A stretch of 53,105 bases of DNA from Candidatus Saccharibacteria bacterium HGW-Saccharibacteria-1 (GTDB lineage Bacteria > Patescibacteriota > Saccharimonadia > Saccharimonadales > Saccharimonadaceae): the NCBI GenBank assembly GCA_002839415.1, contig PGXZ01000007.1:1-53105 (forward strand), written 5' to 3'. Made by a program: the position numbers and the translations under genes. The notes under the pieces are model-generated. The model had not been told where the DNA came from, made no database searches, and worked only from the letters and a program-made list of their open reading frames with translations. Positions 40,973 through 50,042 of the stretch are shown here, one piece after another (within the stretch, counting starts at the first letter, position 1; the number at the start of each line of letters is the position of its first letter).

Positions 40973-43849
40973 ATGAATACTCGAAAATCGAGAGGATTCG
41001 CGCTACCAACTGTCCTAATGGCATCTATTATTATGCTGATGGTATTGGTCGCGGCGGTTACTTCGACGGCAGCAGTAAGGGTCGCCCTAAGGACTCAATA
41101 TTATAATCAATTATCTCAACAGGCATCCGAAGCTGGTGTTGTTTATGCCAAAGAATGCATCAAAGCTAATGGCGGTACGCCTGGTTGGACTGACGCCAAG
41201 CCGCTAAAGCCTGGAACTGATTGTAACGGCGACCCGATTGCAGCCGGTCTTGACTGTGCGGCAACGCCAAAGGACGCGCGGTGTTCGGTTATGGTTGTTG
41301 ATTCGAATACGATTATTTCCTTTTCAGTTGCCAGGCCTTTGCAAGATTCGAACGGGGCTTTTAATAACATCCAATCTACTGGGGGTGTAAATTTATTGCG
41401 TTCGTCAGACAGTACTGTTTGGCGCCAATATTCTAAATCGACCAAAAGCACAGTAGTCGATAAATCGTTTATGAATGATTTTCACTGGAAAGAGGTCACA
41501 TCCGGCGAGCATCACACTTGCGGCATTGCGTCCGATGACAATGCCTACTGCTGGGGTCTTAATGATGAGGGTCAGCTTGGAAATGGAACGACGGTTTCGA
41601 TAAATTCACCGGTCGCAGTTGTTAACGATGGAGCGCTAAATGGTTTAAAGTTAAAATCAATTAAAGCTGCTGGAGGTCATACTTGTGCTTTAGCTTCAGA
41701 CAGTAAAGTTTATTGCTGGGGGGCTCAAACTTACGGAAGGCTTGGTAATGGACAAACCACTGGCAATAGTACTGCTCCGGTGGCTGTCTCGCAAGGCGAT
41801 TTACCTGTTGGAGCTATTATTCAATCGTTATCAACCAGTACGAACAGCTATAATACTTGTGCAATAGCTGATAATGGCAACGGTTATTGTTGGGGCGCGA
41901 ATTGGAACGGCCAACTTGGTATAAATGTTTTGGGTGGAACGCAGAGTGTTCCGAGGCAGATTTATAAAAATGGGTCTCTCAATAACCAATCATTAAAAAC
42001 GGTTTCAGTTGGCGGCGATAGTTCATGCGCTATTGCAGTCGACAATAACGCCTACTGCTGGGGGGATGGTAGCGAGGGGCAGATGGGTAACGGTACTAAT
42101 ATTAACGACAATATCGCGCCGGTGCTGGTGACGTTGGGTGGCAGGACTGTTAAGCATATTTCAGTTGGAATGCACTCAGCTTGTATAGTTGCGTCTGATA
42201 ATAATGGGTATTGCTGGGGTTTGAACTCGAGGGGTGGAATCGGTGATGGCACGATTGAAAACAAGTCAACTCCCACTCAAGTCGTAAATACTGGAATCCT
42301 TAATGGCCTTACCTTGAAATCTATTGAGGTTGGAGGCTCGCATTCGTGTGCAATTGCATCTGACAACAACGCTTATTGTTGGGGCTATGGTAGCAATGGT
42401 CAATTAGGCAATGACGACAATACAACAAGCTATGTACCGGTTGCGGTAGATAGATCAAAAGCGTTCATAGGTTTAATTGTTAAAACAATTCAATTAGGTG
42501 AATTCCATACGTGTGCAATTGCATCTGACGAGAAAATGTATTGTTGGGGGTATAATGACTATGGTCAGACAAGTATTGATGAATACTTAATATCTGAAAC
42601 ACCAAAGCCTATTAGGGTCATCCGCAATAATCAGCTGTTATTAAACGGCTTAAGTATAAATTCAATAGCAAGTGGCAATCATCACGTCTGTGCTATTGCA
42701 TCAGATAGCAAAACCTACTGTTGGGGTATAAATGATGATGGTGAGCTTGGTGGTTATTTAGTAAATCAAAGCAGTCCTATTCCGACGTCTGTATATACTG
42801 GAGGTGCATTAAATGGTCTTTCTTTCAAAAAAATAATAGCGGGTACTTATCATACGTGCGGCATATCAAATGGGAATAAAGCCTATTGTTGGGGTGATAA
42901 TGATTATGGTAAATTAGGTAATAATTCAACATTAGGTAGCTCAATACCGGTGGCTGTTGTTGACTTGGGGCTATTATATAATAAAGATATTAAAGATATG
43001 TCTGCTGGTGCTTATCAGACTTGTGTAGTTGCCTCTGACAACAACGCTTATTGTTGGGGGCGTAATAATTATGGCCAACTTGGTAACAATACAAACACCA
43101 ACAGTCGCGTACCCGTTGCTGTCTATGGTGGCGATTTGTTATTGGGCAAGTCGGTGCTATCGATATCAGCCGGTGAACATCATGTCTGCGTGATTGCGTC
43201 TGATAATAATGCGTATTGTTGGGGGTTGAATAACAATGGACAGCTTGGAGATAATACTATTGTCAATAAAAAAGTTCCAACATCTGTTATGAATACTGGG
43301 GCGCTTAGTGGCTTGTCTATTAAGTCTATATCATCTGGAAGGCGTCATACTTGTGCTATTGCGTCTGATAATAATGCCTATTGTTGGGGGTTGAATGATC
43401 ACGGTCAACTAGGTAATAATAGTATTGCTCAAAGTATCGAGCCTGTTGCGGTTAATAGGACGGGTGTCTTAAATGGTTTGTATATTAAATCTATCTCCGC
43501 AAAAGGTGATCTGACTTGCGCTATCGCTTCTGATGATAATGCATATTGTTGGGGGGATAATGAGATTGGTGGACTTGGCGACGGTACTGAGGTTGATTAT
43601 TCTACAGTGCCAGTTTCTGTCGTAAAGAATGGTATTTTAAATAACCAAACCGTTAAATCAATAGCTAGTGGAGCCTATCATGCTTGTGTAGTTGCGCTTG
43701 ACAACAAGGTTTATTGCTGGGGAACAAATCACTACGGTGAACATGGCAATACGATATACGAGGATACTAATTTTCCTGAAGCGGTTATTTATACTATAAC
43801 TAATCCACCGGCTCAATCTAGATTTGATTTTGGTTCGGTTTATTACTAG
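40973..43849 (+). CDS. Pseudopilin-like protein with 14 RCC1 repeats
   Basis: The 958-residue protein starts with a prepilin-like motif SRG-FALPTVLMASIIML (no Glu5, as in PilX/PilW-type minor pilins). After about residue 175 come 14 RCC1-type repeats (H-x-C-x-I-A-S-D-x-x-x-Y-C-W-G...G-x-L-G). Fourteen blades fit two seven-bladed propellers. Nearly every blade has a Cys pair about 11 residues apart, suggesting disulfides outside the cell. TATAAT (40961-40966) lies 6 nt from the ATG with TGC in front. It would be a pilus-associated binding protein. Confidence 0.9.
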   Translation: MNTRKSRGFALPTVLMASIIMLMVLVAAVTSTAAVRVALRTQYYNQLSQQASEAGVVYAKECIKANGGTPGWTDAKPLKPGTDCNGDPIAAGLDCAATPKDARCSVMVVDSNTIISFSVARPLQDSNGAFNNIQSTGGVNLLRSSDSTVWRQYSKSTKSTVVDKSFMNDFHWKEVTSGEHHTCGIASDDNAYCWGLNDEGQLGNGTTVSINSPVAVVNDGALNGLKLKSIKAAGGHTCALASDSKVYCWGAQTYGRLGNGQTTGNSTAPVAVSQGDLPVGAIIQSLSTSTNSYNTCAIADNGNGYCWGANWNGQLGINVLGGTQSVPRQIYKNGSLNNQSLKTVSVGGDSSCAIAVDNNAYCWGDGSEGQMGNGTNINDNIAPVLVTLGGRTVKHISVGMHSACIVASDNNGYCWGLNSRGGIGDGTIENKSTPTQVVNTGILNGLTLKSIEVGGSHSCAIASDNNAYCWGYGSNGQLGNDDNTTSYVPVAVDRSKAFIGLIVKTIQLGEFHTCAIASDEKMYCWGYNDYGQTSIDEYLISETPKPIRVIRNNQLLLNGLSINSIASGNHHVCAIASDSKTYCWGINDDGELGGYLVNQSSPIPTSVYTGGALNGLSFKKIIAGTYHTCGISNGNKAYCWGDNDYGKLGNNSTLGSSIPVAVVDLGLLYNKDIKDMSAGAYQTCVVASDNNAYCWGRNNYGQLGNNTNTNSRVPVAVYGGDLLLGKSVLSISAGEHHVCVIASDNNAYCWGLNNNGQLGDNTIVNKKVPTSVMNTGALSGLSIKSISSGRRHTCAIASDNNAYCWGLNDHGQLGNNSIAQSIEPVAVNRTGVLNGLYIKSISAKGDLTCAIASDDNAYCWGDNEIGGLGDGTEVDYSTVPVSVVKNGILNNQTVKSIASGAYHACVVALDNKVYCWGTNHYGEHGNTIYEDTNFPEAVIYTITNPPAQSRFDFGSVYY

Positions 43850-44051
43850 CTTTTGATTGCCTGGTTAAATGCCATTTATAGCACGACTCACATTTATAAA
43901 CCGATAGTTCAAGATTAAAGTTTATTAACATCTGGTATTCGGCCACTTCTGTCGCCTGTTTTTTGGTTAAATATTGATTTTTGCTATCACAATTATCCCT
44001 CATGAGTATTTGAGAACGCACTATTTTGTTTGCTTTATTGCGACGTGGCAT
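43818..44051 (-). CDS. Small zinc-ribbon-like protein
   Basis: The 77-residue basic protein has [14 protein letters not shown], then [17 protein letters not shown] (C-x2-C and a C/H pattern, one Cys earlier at DNC). It resembles short zinc-ribbon proteins of CPR genomes. It overlaps the dus 3' end by 17 nt on the same strand and the RCC1 gene's end in antisense. It is probably the second gene of a dus operon. Confidence 0.68.
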   Translation of the reverse strand: MPRRNKANKIVRSQILMRDNCDSKNQYLTKKQATEVAEYQMLINFNLELSVYKCESCYKWHLTRQSKASNKPNQNQI

Positions 44052-45009
44052 TGTTAGCCTTCAATACATCACGTACCTCTGTGGTATTTTTGGTGTGCAT
44101 TAGTTGTTCGCGGAGTTCGCTTGCGCCAGGAAACTCACGAATATAAATCTTAAAAAATCGCTTTAATGGGTCAAATTTGCGCGGCTCGAGGTCACGCGAG
44201 TATTGATCATGCAAGTCAAGCTGCAGATTCAAAAGATCAAGCAATTCATCTCGAGAATGTTGTTTTGATTTATTTTCAAAAGCAAACGGATTACTGAATA
44301 CGCCCCGACCTATCATTATTCCGTCAACTCCGTATTTTTCGGCCAATTCTAGGCCATGTTGGCGATCTCGGATATCGCCATTGATCGTAAGTAGCGTATC
44401 TGGCGCAATCTCGTCACGAAGTTTTTTAATTTCAGGTATTAGCTCGTAGTGGGCGCCGACTTTACTCATTTCTTTACGGGTACGTAAATGAATTGTCAGA
44501 TTAACGATATCTTGCCTAAGGATATGGGTAATCCAATCATTCCATTGATCAATTCGCGTATCCCCTAGCCTTGTTTTGACGCTTACAGGTAGCCCGCTAG
44601 TCTTAGTGGCCGCAATTAGATCGGCGGCAAGTCCAGGCGTTCTAATAAGAGCGCTACCTGAACAGTTACGCACTACGGCCTTGTCAGGACAGCCCATGTT
44701 TATGTCAATTCCTGCAAATCCCCGGCTTGCTAGCGCTTGGCTCATAATCGCAAATTCATCAGGTTTATTGCCCCAAATTTGCGCTATCATTGGCTGTTCA
44801 TCATCGGTAAATGTTAGTCGTCCGCGCGTGCTTGCGGTCCCCTTTTCGCTACAAAAACTCGAAGCGTTTACAAACTCGGTAAAAAATATGTCCGGTCTCG
44901 CGGCATGTGCGATGACGTGTCGAAAAACTACATCAGTAACCGCCTCCATTGGGGCAAGTGCAAAAAAAGGTTTAGGTAAATCGTTCCAAAAGTTATTCAT
45001 AGTCGTCAT
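44035..45009 (-). CDS. dus: tRNA-dihydrouridine synthase
   Basis: The 324-residue flavin enzyme has an N-terminal TIM barrel ([20 protein letters not shown] with the catalytic Cys in GCP, TVKTRLG-like [15 protein letters not shown]) and a C-terminal helical part. It reduces uridines in the tRNA D-loop using NADPH. The leader upstream is unusually long, with the promoter at 45484-45512 as nearest strong one. Confidence 0.94.
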   Translation of the reverse strand: MTTMNNFWNDLPKPFFALAPMEAVTDVVFRHVIAHAARPDIFFTEFVNASSFCSEKGTASTRGRLTFTDDEQPMIAQIWGNKPDEFAIMSQALASRGFAGIDINMGCPDKAVVRNCSGSALIRTPGLAADLIAATKTSGLPVSVKTRLGDTRIDQWNDWITHILRQDIVNLTIHLRTRKEMSKVGAHYELIPEIKKLRDEIAPDTLLTINGDIRDRQHGLELAEKYGVDGIMIGRGVFSNPFAFENKSKQHSRDELLDLLNLQLDLHDQYSRDLEPRKFDPLKRFFKIYIREFPGASELREQLMHTKNTTEVRDVLKANNATSQ

Positions 45010-45049
45010 CTTATTATTTCATAATCTCTTTAAAATTAAAAACCCCCTA

Positions 45050-45477
45050 TAACCTTTCGCCGCCGAATGCGTGTCAAAAGATTAAAGGGAGTAATAGCAA
45101 GAAATGGTGGTGTTTTGCCTGTATCCGTAGGTAAATTAGATTATTTTCTTTCTAGATACTAATGAAATCTCTGCTTACGAGTGGTAGAAACCATTAGATA
45201 GAAAATAAAATTACACCGAGCCCACATGGTCCACTCATTCATCATACAAAGGGTTAACCTTTTACGATAAGTGGAGGATAGTACTTATGAAGGATACTTT
45301 TATTAGCTTAACGTAATAAAGCAACCCTTAATATGTCGTTTCATGGGTTTATTCTTGCTATAAGGTGCCGTGATTTTATTGTAGCTTGATCGCTTTTACA
45401 TTCATCTGAAATAAAAGGAAGATAAACTATCTGTCATTAAAACGACCAGATGTTCGCCGTTGCCTACGTAAAATCAC
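45050..45477 (-). ncRNA. Candidate structured RNA or long leader of dus
   Basis: About 430 nt with no ORF follow a consensus promoter. A 5' domain is closed by GTGATTTTA / TAAAATCAC and holds ATCT-G-GTC/GAC-AGAT, GATA/TATC and CTTTTA/TAAAAG hairpins. Then come AACCC/GGGTT, CTTTATTA/TAATAAAAG, ATAAGT-ACTATCCTCC-ACTTAT (loop complementary to a Shine-Dalgarno) and a long imperfect hairpin around 45139-45211. The 3' end runs into GGGGGTTTTT. It could be a stand-alone RNA or a dus leader. It lacks the known RNase P, tmRNA and SRP marks. Confidence 0.5.
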
Positions 45478-45483
45478 CTTGTT

Positions 45484-45512
45484 ATTGTATAAGATTTAGT
45501 GTCAGATGTCAA
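45484..45512 (-). promoter_or_regulatory. Consensus sigma70 promoter
   Basis: TTGACA (45507-45512), 17-nt spacer, TACAAT (45484-45489), transcribing toward dus. It is the best -35/-10 match in this patch and directly follows a minus-strand terminator, so it starts a new transcript near 45477. Confidence 0.75.
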
Positions 45513-45516
45513 ATAA

Positions 45517-45547
45517 GGAAAAAGCCCCACATAAATTATGCAGGGCT
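45517..45547 (-). terminator. Minus-strand rho-independent terminator
   Basis: AGCCC and GGGCT enclose a short AT stem-loop and are followed on the minus strand by TTTTT. It ends whatever transcript comes from the right, just before the promoter at 45484-45512. Confidence 0.65.
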
Positions 45548-45579
45548 GACGGTAAAAACAAAATGTGGCTAGAATACTG

Positions 45580-45624
45580 GCGTCTCTTGATAAAGAGAAG
45601 GATGAAAACTTTGCCAAGAGACGC
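45580..45624 (+). other. 10-bp hairpin directly before a small ORF
   Basis: GCGTCTCTTG (45580-45589) and CAAGAGACGC (45615-45624) are perfect complements around a 25-nt loop. The Shine-Dalgarno GGAGG of the next small ORF begins 5 nt after it, so the stem could control translation. Confidence 0.5.
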
Positions 45625-45640
45625 TACAAGGAGGTAAAAG

Positions 45641-45745
45641 ATGTTTTCGCTACAGAACAAAGAATTTGATATCAGCTCAATTTTGCCGATTGGCTTAACT
45701 CAATTTAGAGTCTATATTTTGAACTATGCTTCAAACACTTTTTAA
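45641..45745 (+). CDS. Small ORF (34 aa) with a strong ribosome site
   Basis: The 34-codon ORF (MFSLQNKEF... ending SNTF) has AAGGAGG five to six nt before the ATG. It has no long hydrophobic segment and no known family. A 10-bp hairpin sits immediately upstream. It might be a small protein or a leader peptide. The high-quality ribosome site is the main evidence, since the region is otherwise non-coding. Confidence 0.4.
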   Translation: MFSLQNKEFDISSILPIGLTQFRVYILNYASNTF

Positions 45746-45929
45746 AAACCAATTATGGTCGCCTTTGTTGTCTCTGCTGCGGCGTCAAGATGTCGTACCT
45801 GTATTGGGTAGATAAGTTGATCACTCCTCACACACTTGAATTTTTTAATACCGATGAACAGTACGGGGTGTATTGTTCATAAGGTCATAATAGCAATTTG
45901 GCCGGCATCGGTCAATGATTTTATCAACA

Positions 45930-45963
45930 ATATTCTGCATAATGGCAGATTTATGCAGAATAT
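45930..45963. repeat. Perfect 13-bp inverted repeat
   Basis: ATATTCTGCATAA (45930-45942) and TTATGCAGAATAT (45951-45963), 8-nt loop. No U run on either side. Confidence 0.6.
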
Positions 45964-45983
45964 AAGGTTTTGGGAAATAAAAT

Positions 45984-46021
45984 ACCTCCTATATTTGACA
46001 AAAATGTCAAATATAGGAGGT
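45984..46021. repeat. Perfect 17-bp inverted repeat with AAAA loop
   Basis: ACCTCCTATATTTGACA (45984-46000) and its exact complement (46005-46021) flank AAAA. On the minus strand it is followed by ATTTTATTT, so it may end a minus-strand transcript. It also buries an AGGAGG sequence in its stem. Confidence 0.65.
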
Positions 46022-46389
46022 TGGGTGCAGATGATAAAAATAACTTATTTAGCCACTGGTTTTTAATGCTCAGCTGAAACTGCAAAACATTTTTGAATTT
46101 GGCTATTGATTAAATTTTATAATCTGCGGTTTGGTCTCCTTGGAATTAGTCCAAGGGTTGCATCGACGTGTGCAATCGATTATGGTTTGTATATTCCCCT
46201 ACATACCTACCGTTTTTGTAATTACTTTGCTGTCGCGTCTCGTCAAACCTATAGTTACCGAAGCTATCGGTTTGCCGGCAATGCATTTATACTTGCACCC
46301 AAGTCAAACGGGGTTGTTTGACCAAAGGCTTATTATATATTGTAACGAATTGTTTATTATTAGTCAATTTTGTTATTTAGAAATTAAAA

Positions 46390-46433
46390 AGTCCCCTATC
46401 TGTTATAGCTGTTGCTATGCAGAATAAGGGACT
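46390..46433 (-). terminator. Terminator of the 55-aa gene
   Basis: AGTCCC/GGGACT, with inner TATAGC/GCTATG and CTG/CAG pairing, is followed on the minus strand by TTTTTAATTT. It begins 15 nt after the 55-aa ORF stop. Confidence 0.8.
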
Positions 46434-46448
46434 AGTGAGACGGCTGTT

Positions 46449-46616
46449 TCAGCCTTGTAGCTTTGGATTGATTCTGTCAAAGCAGGCTTTGACAGCAGGA
46501 ACATTTTGTTTGTTAACAAGTAACTTGTAATAATAATGGTCACTTGTTAATTGCCCAATGTTAGCTAATCTATCCAATTCTGCTATTTCTTTTTTGTATG
46601 CCTCTCCATTTGCCAA
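46449..46616 (-). CDS. Small hypothetical protein (55 aa) starting with TTG
   Basis: The 55-residue ORF begins with TTG at 46616, 8 nt after AGGAGG (46625-46630) within AGGAGGTGAT, the full complement of the 16S tail. An ATG two nt earlier opens only a 16-codon frame. The sequence ANGEAYKKEIAELDRLANIG...HYYYKLL...ACFDRINPKLQG is helical and charged with no known family. A proper terminator follows (46390-46433), so it is a complete small transcription unit. Confidence 0.6.
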   Translation of the reverse strand: MANGEAYKKEIAELDRLANIGQLTSDHYYYKLLVNKQNVPAVKACFDRINPKLQG

Positions 46617-46751
46617 TCATATCACCTCCTCTTCAATAAAATTGCGAAAATGATTGTTAGAAAATGCAAAACAACGACATAGATTCACACTAAAATCTAT
46701 TGATGGCTATTATATACCTTTACGGTTTGAATGTCAATAGTTAAATAACGT

Positions 46752-49700
46752 TTATATATTTTCGTCAAGCAAATCTTGTTCAAAAGCTAGGATACCCTTG
46801 AAATTAGACTCGTAATTAGAGATATCTGGTAAATCTAATGTGATAATTCGTTTCCAAACAGCGTTTATCAAATTAGTAAATCGGCTAAGTTCGTCACTGC
46901 TAAATGAAGTATCAAGAGTAACTGTCTGGCCAGAGTGATCTGGTTCGATAAACTGCATTAGGCCGGATTCGACCGCATATCCGTGATAATCGCGCGAATT
47001 CTCGACTAGCAGTTTATAAAATAGCAATTGTTGTTTGTATTTATGTAGCTTAATCTTTTCGAAATCGGTTTTGCCATTCCAGTTAATTGGCGGTTTGCCG
47101 GTTTTATAGTCGGTTACTAAAATGGTTTTGTCGGACTTATTGATATCAACCAGGTCTAGTTTGCCACTTAAATGAGCTTCGCCGACAATTGAATGTTGCC
47201 CGGCAAAATTAAGTTCGGTTTGTTGAGTGGCTGTGAACGTGTGGTATTTGTTGTCCAGGAAGATTTGAAGAGCGTCACTCCCCTTTTGCAAATAGATTTC
47301 AAATTCACGATCGCCCAGGTGTTGGTCTTTTAGAACAGTCTCGAAATTAGACATAATGTCTTCGATAGCCTGGGATTTGCCAGTTGCGGCCAGATGCGCA
47401 TGGGCACGCTGCAATGTGTCATGAACCGCTGTACCAAAGGCTGCGCTGGCGCTTTTGGCGCTTGGAAACCTTAGCAGATTATTTAATAGGAACGCTTCGG
47501 GTCCACCGCGCGTTACGTCCAAGAAATTATGCAAATGCGTAACGCTTAGCTTGTAATTTTCTAGTGTTGGCAGTAATAATTCGCGCATGTTGGTTGTTGT
47601 CGGATTGATAATCGGTTGGTACCATGATAATTCGGTGGCTTCGACCATTTGATCAAGAGTTTTAGGTGTCGGTATTTGTTCAGTTTCCCATTTGCTATCA
47701 ATCAAAAACGCAGCTCTAAGAGTTTTTTTACCATTGTCGTCGGTCTGGCTGTAACTGATATGAAGCTGTCGTTTAGCTCGGGTAATTGCCACGTAAAACA
47801 AACGTAATCGCTCGTCATTAGTTTCGCCAGCTGGTGCCAGGTTTAGGTTTTCGGGATAGCAAATCAGTCGATTTCGGCTACGGGCGCGTTCGCCCCAAAT
47901 AGTATCGACAGCGTTCATAACATAGACCGTGTCGAATTCTAGACCCTTAGATTTATGGGCTGTCATGATATTAACCGCGCTATCACTTTGGCTTATTTGT
48001 CGCGTAACGCTGATTGTGCTGCCGATTTTGCGATTTAGCGCAATAAAATCTATGAAAGTTGTAAGGGTTGGAATTTGGTCAGGTCGATATTCGCGAAGCT
48101 TGGCACGAATTGTACGTAATGATTCAAGGTAAATCAAATACTCATCAGGGTTATTGGTCATTTTCTCGCTCGAAAAGAAATGAACGTATAGTGGGCTGAC
48201 AAAATCACCTTCGTAATCTGGTATTGATGTGTCGGGTTTGCCGACAATAATATCGAGGATTTGCTCGAGTGGCATATCACCCACTAGTGCTGCAACTGAA
48301 ATTAGCCAATTTTGTAGGGGTATAAATTCGGGCATGGTCGACATAATATCAAGCCAGCGCGAACGGCCGTCATAAGCTTTTAGGCTAAGCTTCCAAAGTT
48401 CAATTGGCGCGATTCCCCAGGCTTTATGGGCTAGGACTTCAGGCAAACTGGCGTTGACTTCGTCGTGATGACCTTTTGACAGGCTGATTAAAAGTTTGGC
48501 CATTTTTTCTAGCAGAATAATTATTGGTTGTTCCAGCACATTGTCGCGGCGCTCATAACTAACTGCAATCCCAGCCTTGTAAAAATATGGCAACAGTGAG
48601 TTGATCTCATGATGCCTGCGCGTCAAAACGGCGATGTCATTTGGCTTTTGGCCTGCTTCGATTGCATTTTTGATATTTTCAACTAACCAATGGCGTTCGC
48701 CCATGATCGATTCGGCTTCGTGGATAGTTGCCTTGCTGTCCACTGTCTCGTTATGTGGGACTAGCTCTTTGTTGACGTCCTCAAAACGGTTTTCTAGCCT
48801 GTCGTTGATTTGCAAGATAACGTCGCGCGAGCCACCTAAAATTTCCTTGGTCGAGCGATAATTGTCAGTTAATGTTACGGTTTTTAATTTGGGATATGTA
48901 GTTTTGAACTCGAGAATGTTACTAATATCGGCACCCTGGAAACTGTAAATTGCCTGGTCGTCATCACCTACGACCATTATGTTTGGAGTGTCGCCGTGAG
49001 CTTCGTTATTGGTGAGGCTGTGTAATATACGCATTTGGGCCATGTTTGTATCCTGGAATTCGTCAACCATGATATATTGATATTTTTCCTGCAAATTGAA
49101 ACGTAGATCGTTGAATATTTCGATGGCGTGCACGACCTGTAATATCATATCGTCAAAATCATAAAGCGAGGCTTCTTGCATGTCCAGTAGGTATTGGTTA
49201 TAGATAAAGCAAATGGCGCGCAGTTTCTGCTGGCGTTCATGTGATTTCATTACAAAATCGCCGTTTCGATCTTTTTTAAACCAAGCATTTCGCCAAGCTG
49301 TAATTGGAGTGGTTGAATTTAGCGAGATTGCATCATCGGTGGCATTAAGTAATGAGTCGGCAATCCTGATTGATAGCGGCAAAACCGAAGTCGAGGTAAT
49401 GTCACTTTCGATTTGGCGTATAGTTTCGATATGTTCAGCGATTTTTAGGGCGGTTGTTTTATTGCTACGCTCGGCAAAGATCGGTGATAATAATTGCTCG
49501 ACTTTTTCGATTACGACATTGTTATCGTCGATTATTTTTAGCAGTTCATCGCTGGTCAAGCCACTTTTTTTAAGTTCAGAGATTGCAGTTAAGCTATCTG
49601 ATAAATGCGTATATTCGTCGTTTAACTTGCCCGCTAGCGGATTATTGTAGTCAAGCTGATCAAAGATTTCGCGAATTATTTCGTAGCTACTGAGGCTGTC

Positions 49701-50042
49701 GGCTGCTCGCAGGTGGGCGCCCTTGTAGAAATATTCGCCGTTTTGGTTGATGACTTCTGTTCCAAAGCTGTGAAAGGTGTGGATTGCTACCTTGTAGGCC
49801 TCTTTGCCAATAATATCGGTCAGCCTTTCGCGCATGGCACTGGCGCCGCTGTCAGTGAACGTCAGGCATAGAATGTTTTCCGGCAAGGTGTCTGTTTTTT
49901 GCAATATATTGGCGACGCGGACGCTAAGTAGTTCAGTTTTGCCAGTTCCGGGGCCGGCTATAACCATAACGGGTCCGTCAATTGTGTCGACTGCTTGTCT
50001 TTGAGCGGAATTGAGTTTTTCATATCTTTTTGTAAAGTTCAT
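46752..50042 (-). CDS. UvrD/Rep-type helicase fused to a RecB-like nuclease domain
   Basis: The 1096-residue protein has superfamily 1A helicase motifs: Walker A GPGTGKT (about 32-38), DEFQDT, GDDDQAIYSF, LTDNYRST, and TAHKSKGLEFDTV. The C-terminal about 250 residues carry a PD-(D/E)xK nuclease core, VDINKSDKTILVTDYKTG. It resembles AddA/AdnB or a single-chain RecB-like repair enzyme. ATG is 8 nt after TACAAT (50051-50056, minus strand), a leaderless start. A divergent unknown gene shares the upstream region. Confidence 0.92.
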   Translation of the reverse strand: MNFTKRYEKLNSAQRQAVDTIDGPVMVIAGPGTGKTELLSVRVANILQKTDTLPENILCLTFTDSGASAMRERLTDIIGKEAYKVAIHTFHSFGTEVINQNGEYFYKGAHLRAADSLSSYEIIREIFDQLDYNNPLAGKLNDEYTHLSDSLTAISELKKSGLTSDELLKIIDDNNVVIEKVEQLLSPIFAERSNKTTALKIAEHIETIRQIESDITSTSVLPLSIRIADSLLNATDDAISLNSTTPITAWRNAWFKKDRNGDFVMKSHERQQKLRAICFIYNQYLLDMQEASLYDFDDMILQVVHAIEIFNDLRFNLQEKYQYIMVDEFQDTNMAQMRILHSLTNNEAHGDTPNIMVVGDDDQAIYSFQGADISNILEFKTTYPKLKTVTLTDNYRSTKEILGGSRDVILQINDRLENRFEDVNKELVPHNETVDSKATIHEAESIMGERHWLVENIKNAIEAGQKPNDIAVLTRRHHEINSLLPYFYKAGIAVSYERRDNVLEQPIIILLEKMAKLLISLSKGHHDEVNASLPEVLAHKAWGIAPIELWKLSLKAYDGRSRWLDIMSTMPEFIPLQNWLISVAALVGDMPLEQILDIIVGKPDTSIPDYEGDFVSPLYVHFFSSEKMTNNPDEYLIYLESLRTIRAKLREYRPDQIPTLTTFIDFIALNRKIGSTISVTRQISQSDSAVNIMTAHKSKGLEFDTVYVMNAVDTIWGERARSRNRLICYPENLNLAPAGETNDERLRLFYVAITRAKRQLHISYSQTDDNGKKTLRAAFLIDSKWETEQIPTPKTLDQMVEATELSWYQPIINPTTTNMRELLLPTLENYKLSVTHLHNFLDVTRGGPEAFLLNNLLRFPSAKSASAAFGTAVHDTLQRAHAHLAATGKSQAIEDIMSNFETVLKDQHLGDREFEIYLQKGSDALQIFLDNKYHTFTATQQTELNFAGQHSIVGEAHLSGKLDLVDINKSDKTILVTDYKTGKPPINWNGKTDFEKIKLHKYKQQLLFYKLLVENSRDYHGYAVESGLMQFIEPDHSGQTVTLDTSFSSDELSRFTNLINAVWKRIITLDLPDISNYESNFKGILAFEQDLLDENI

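Larger units (their letters stand above)
45746..46389. other. Gene-free stretch with repeated hairpins
   Basis: No convincing gene was found (frames up to 98 codons at 46131-46427 run through a terminator and look spurious). The stretch holds an ACCGATG/CATCGGT stem (45850-45856 with 45906-45912) containing TGAACA/TGTTCA (45855-45860 with 45874-45879), plus the two long perfect hairpins at 45930-45963 and 45984-46021 listed below. Confidence 0.5.

Noticed and set aside
40973-43849. CRISPR array or DNA tandem repeats
   Set aside because: The periodicity comes from the protein repeats; the DNA units vary and there are no spacer-repeat blocks. No CRISPR was seen elsewhere.
45050-45477. RNase P RNA, tmRNA or SRP RNA for the structured RNA
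   Set aside because: Their conserved cores (GAAAGUCC/ACAGAA, tRNA-Ala-like ends with a tag ORF, the GGAAGGAAGCA loop) are not present.
46131-46427. 98-codon plus-strand frame in the gene-free stretch
   Set aside because: It runs through the 46390-46433 terminator, has no ribosome site and looks like translated spacer.
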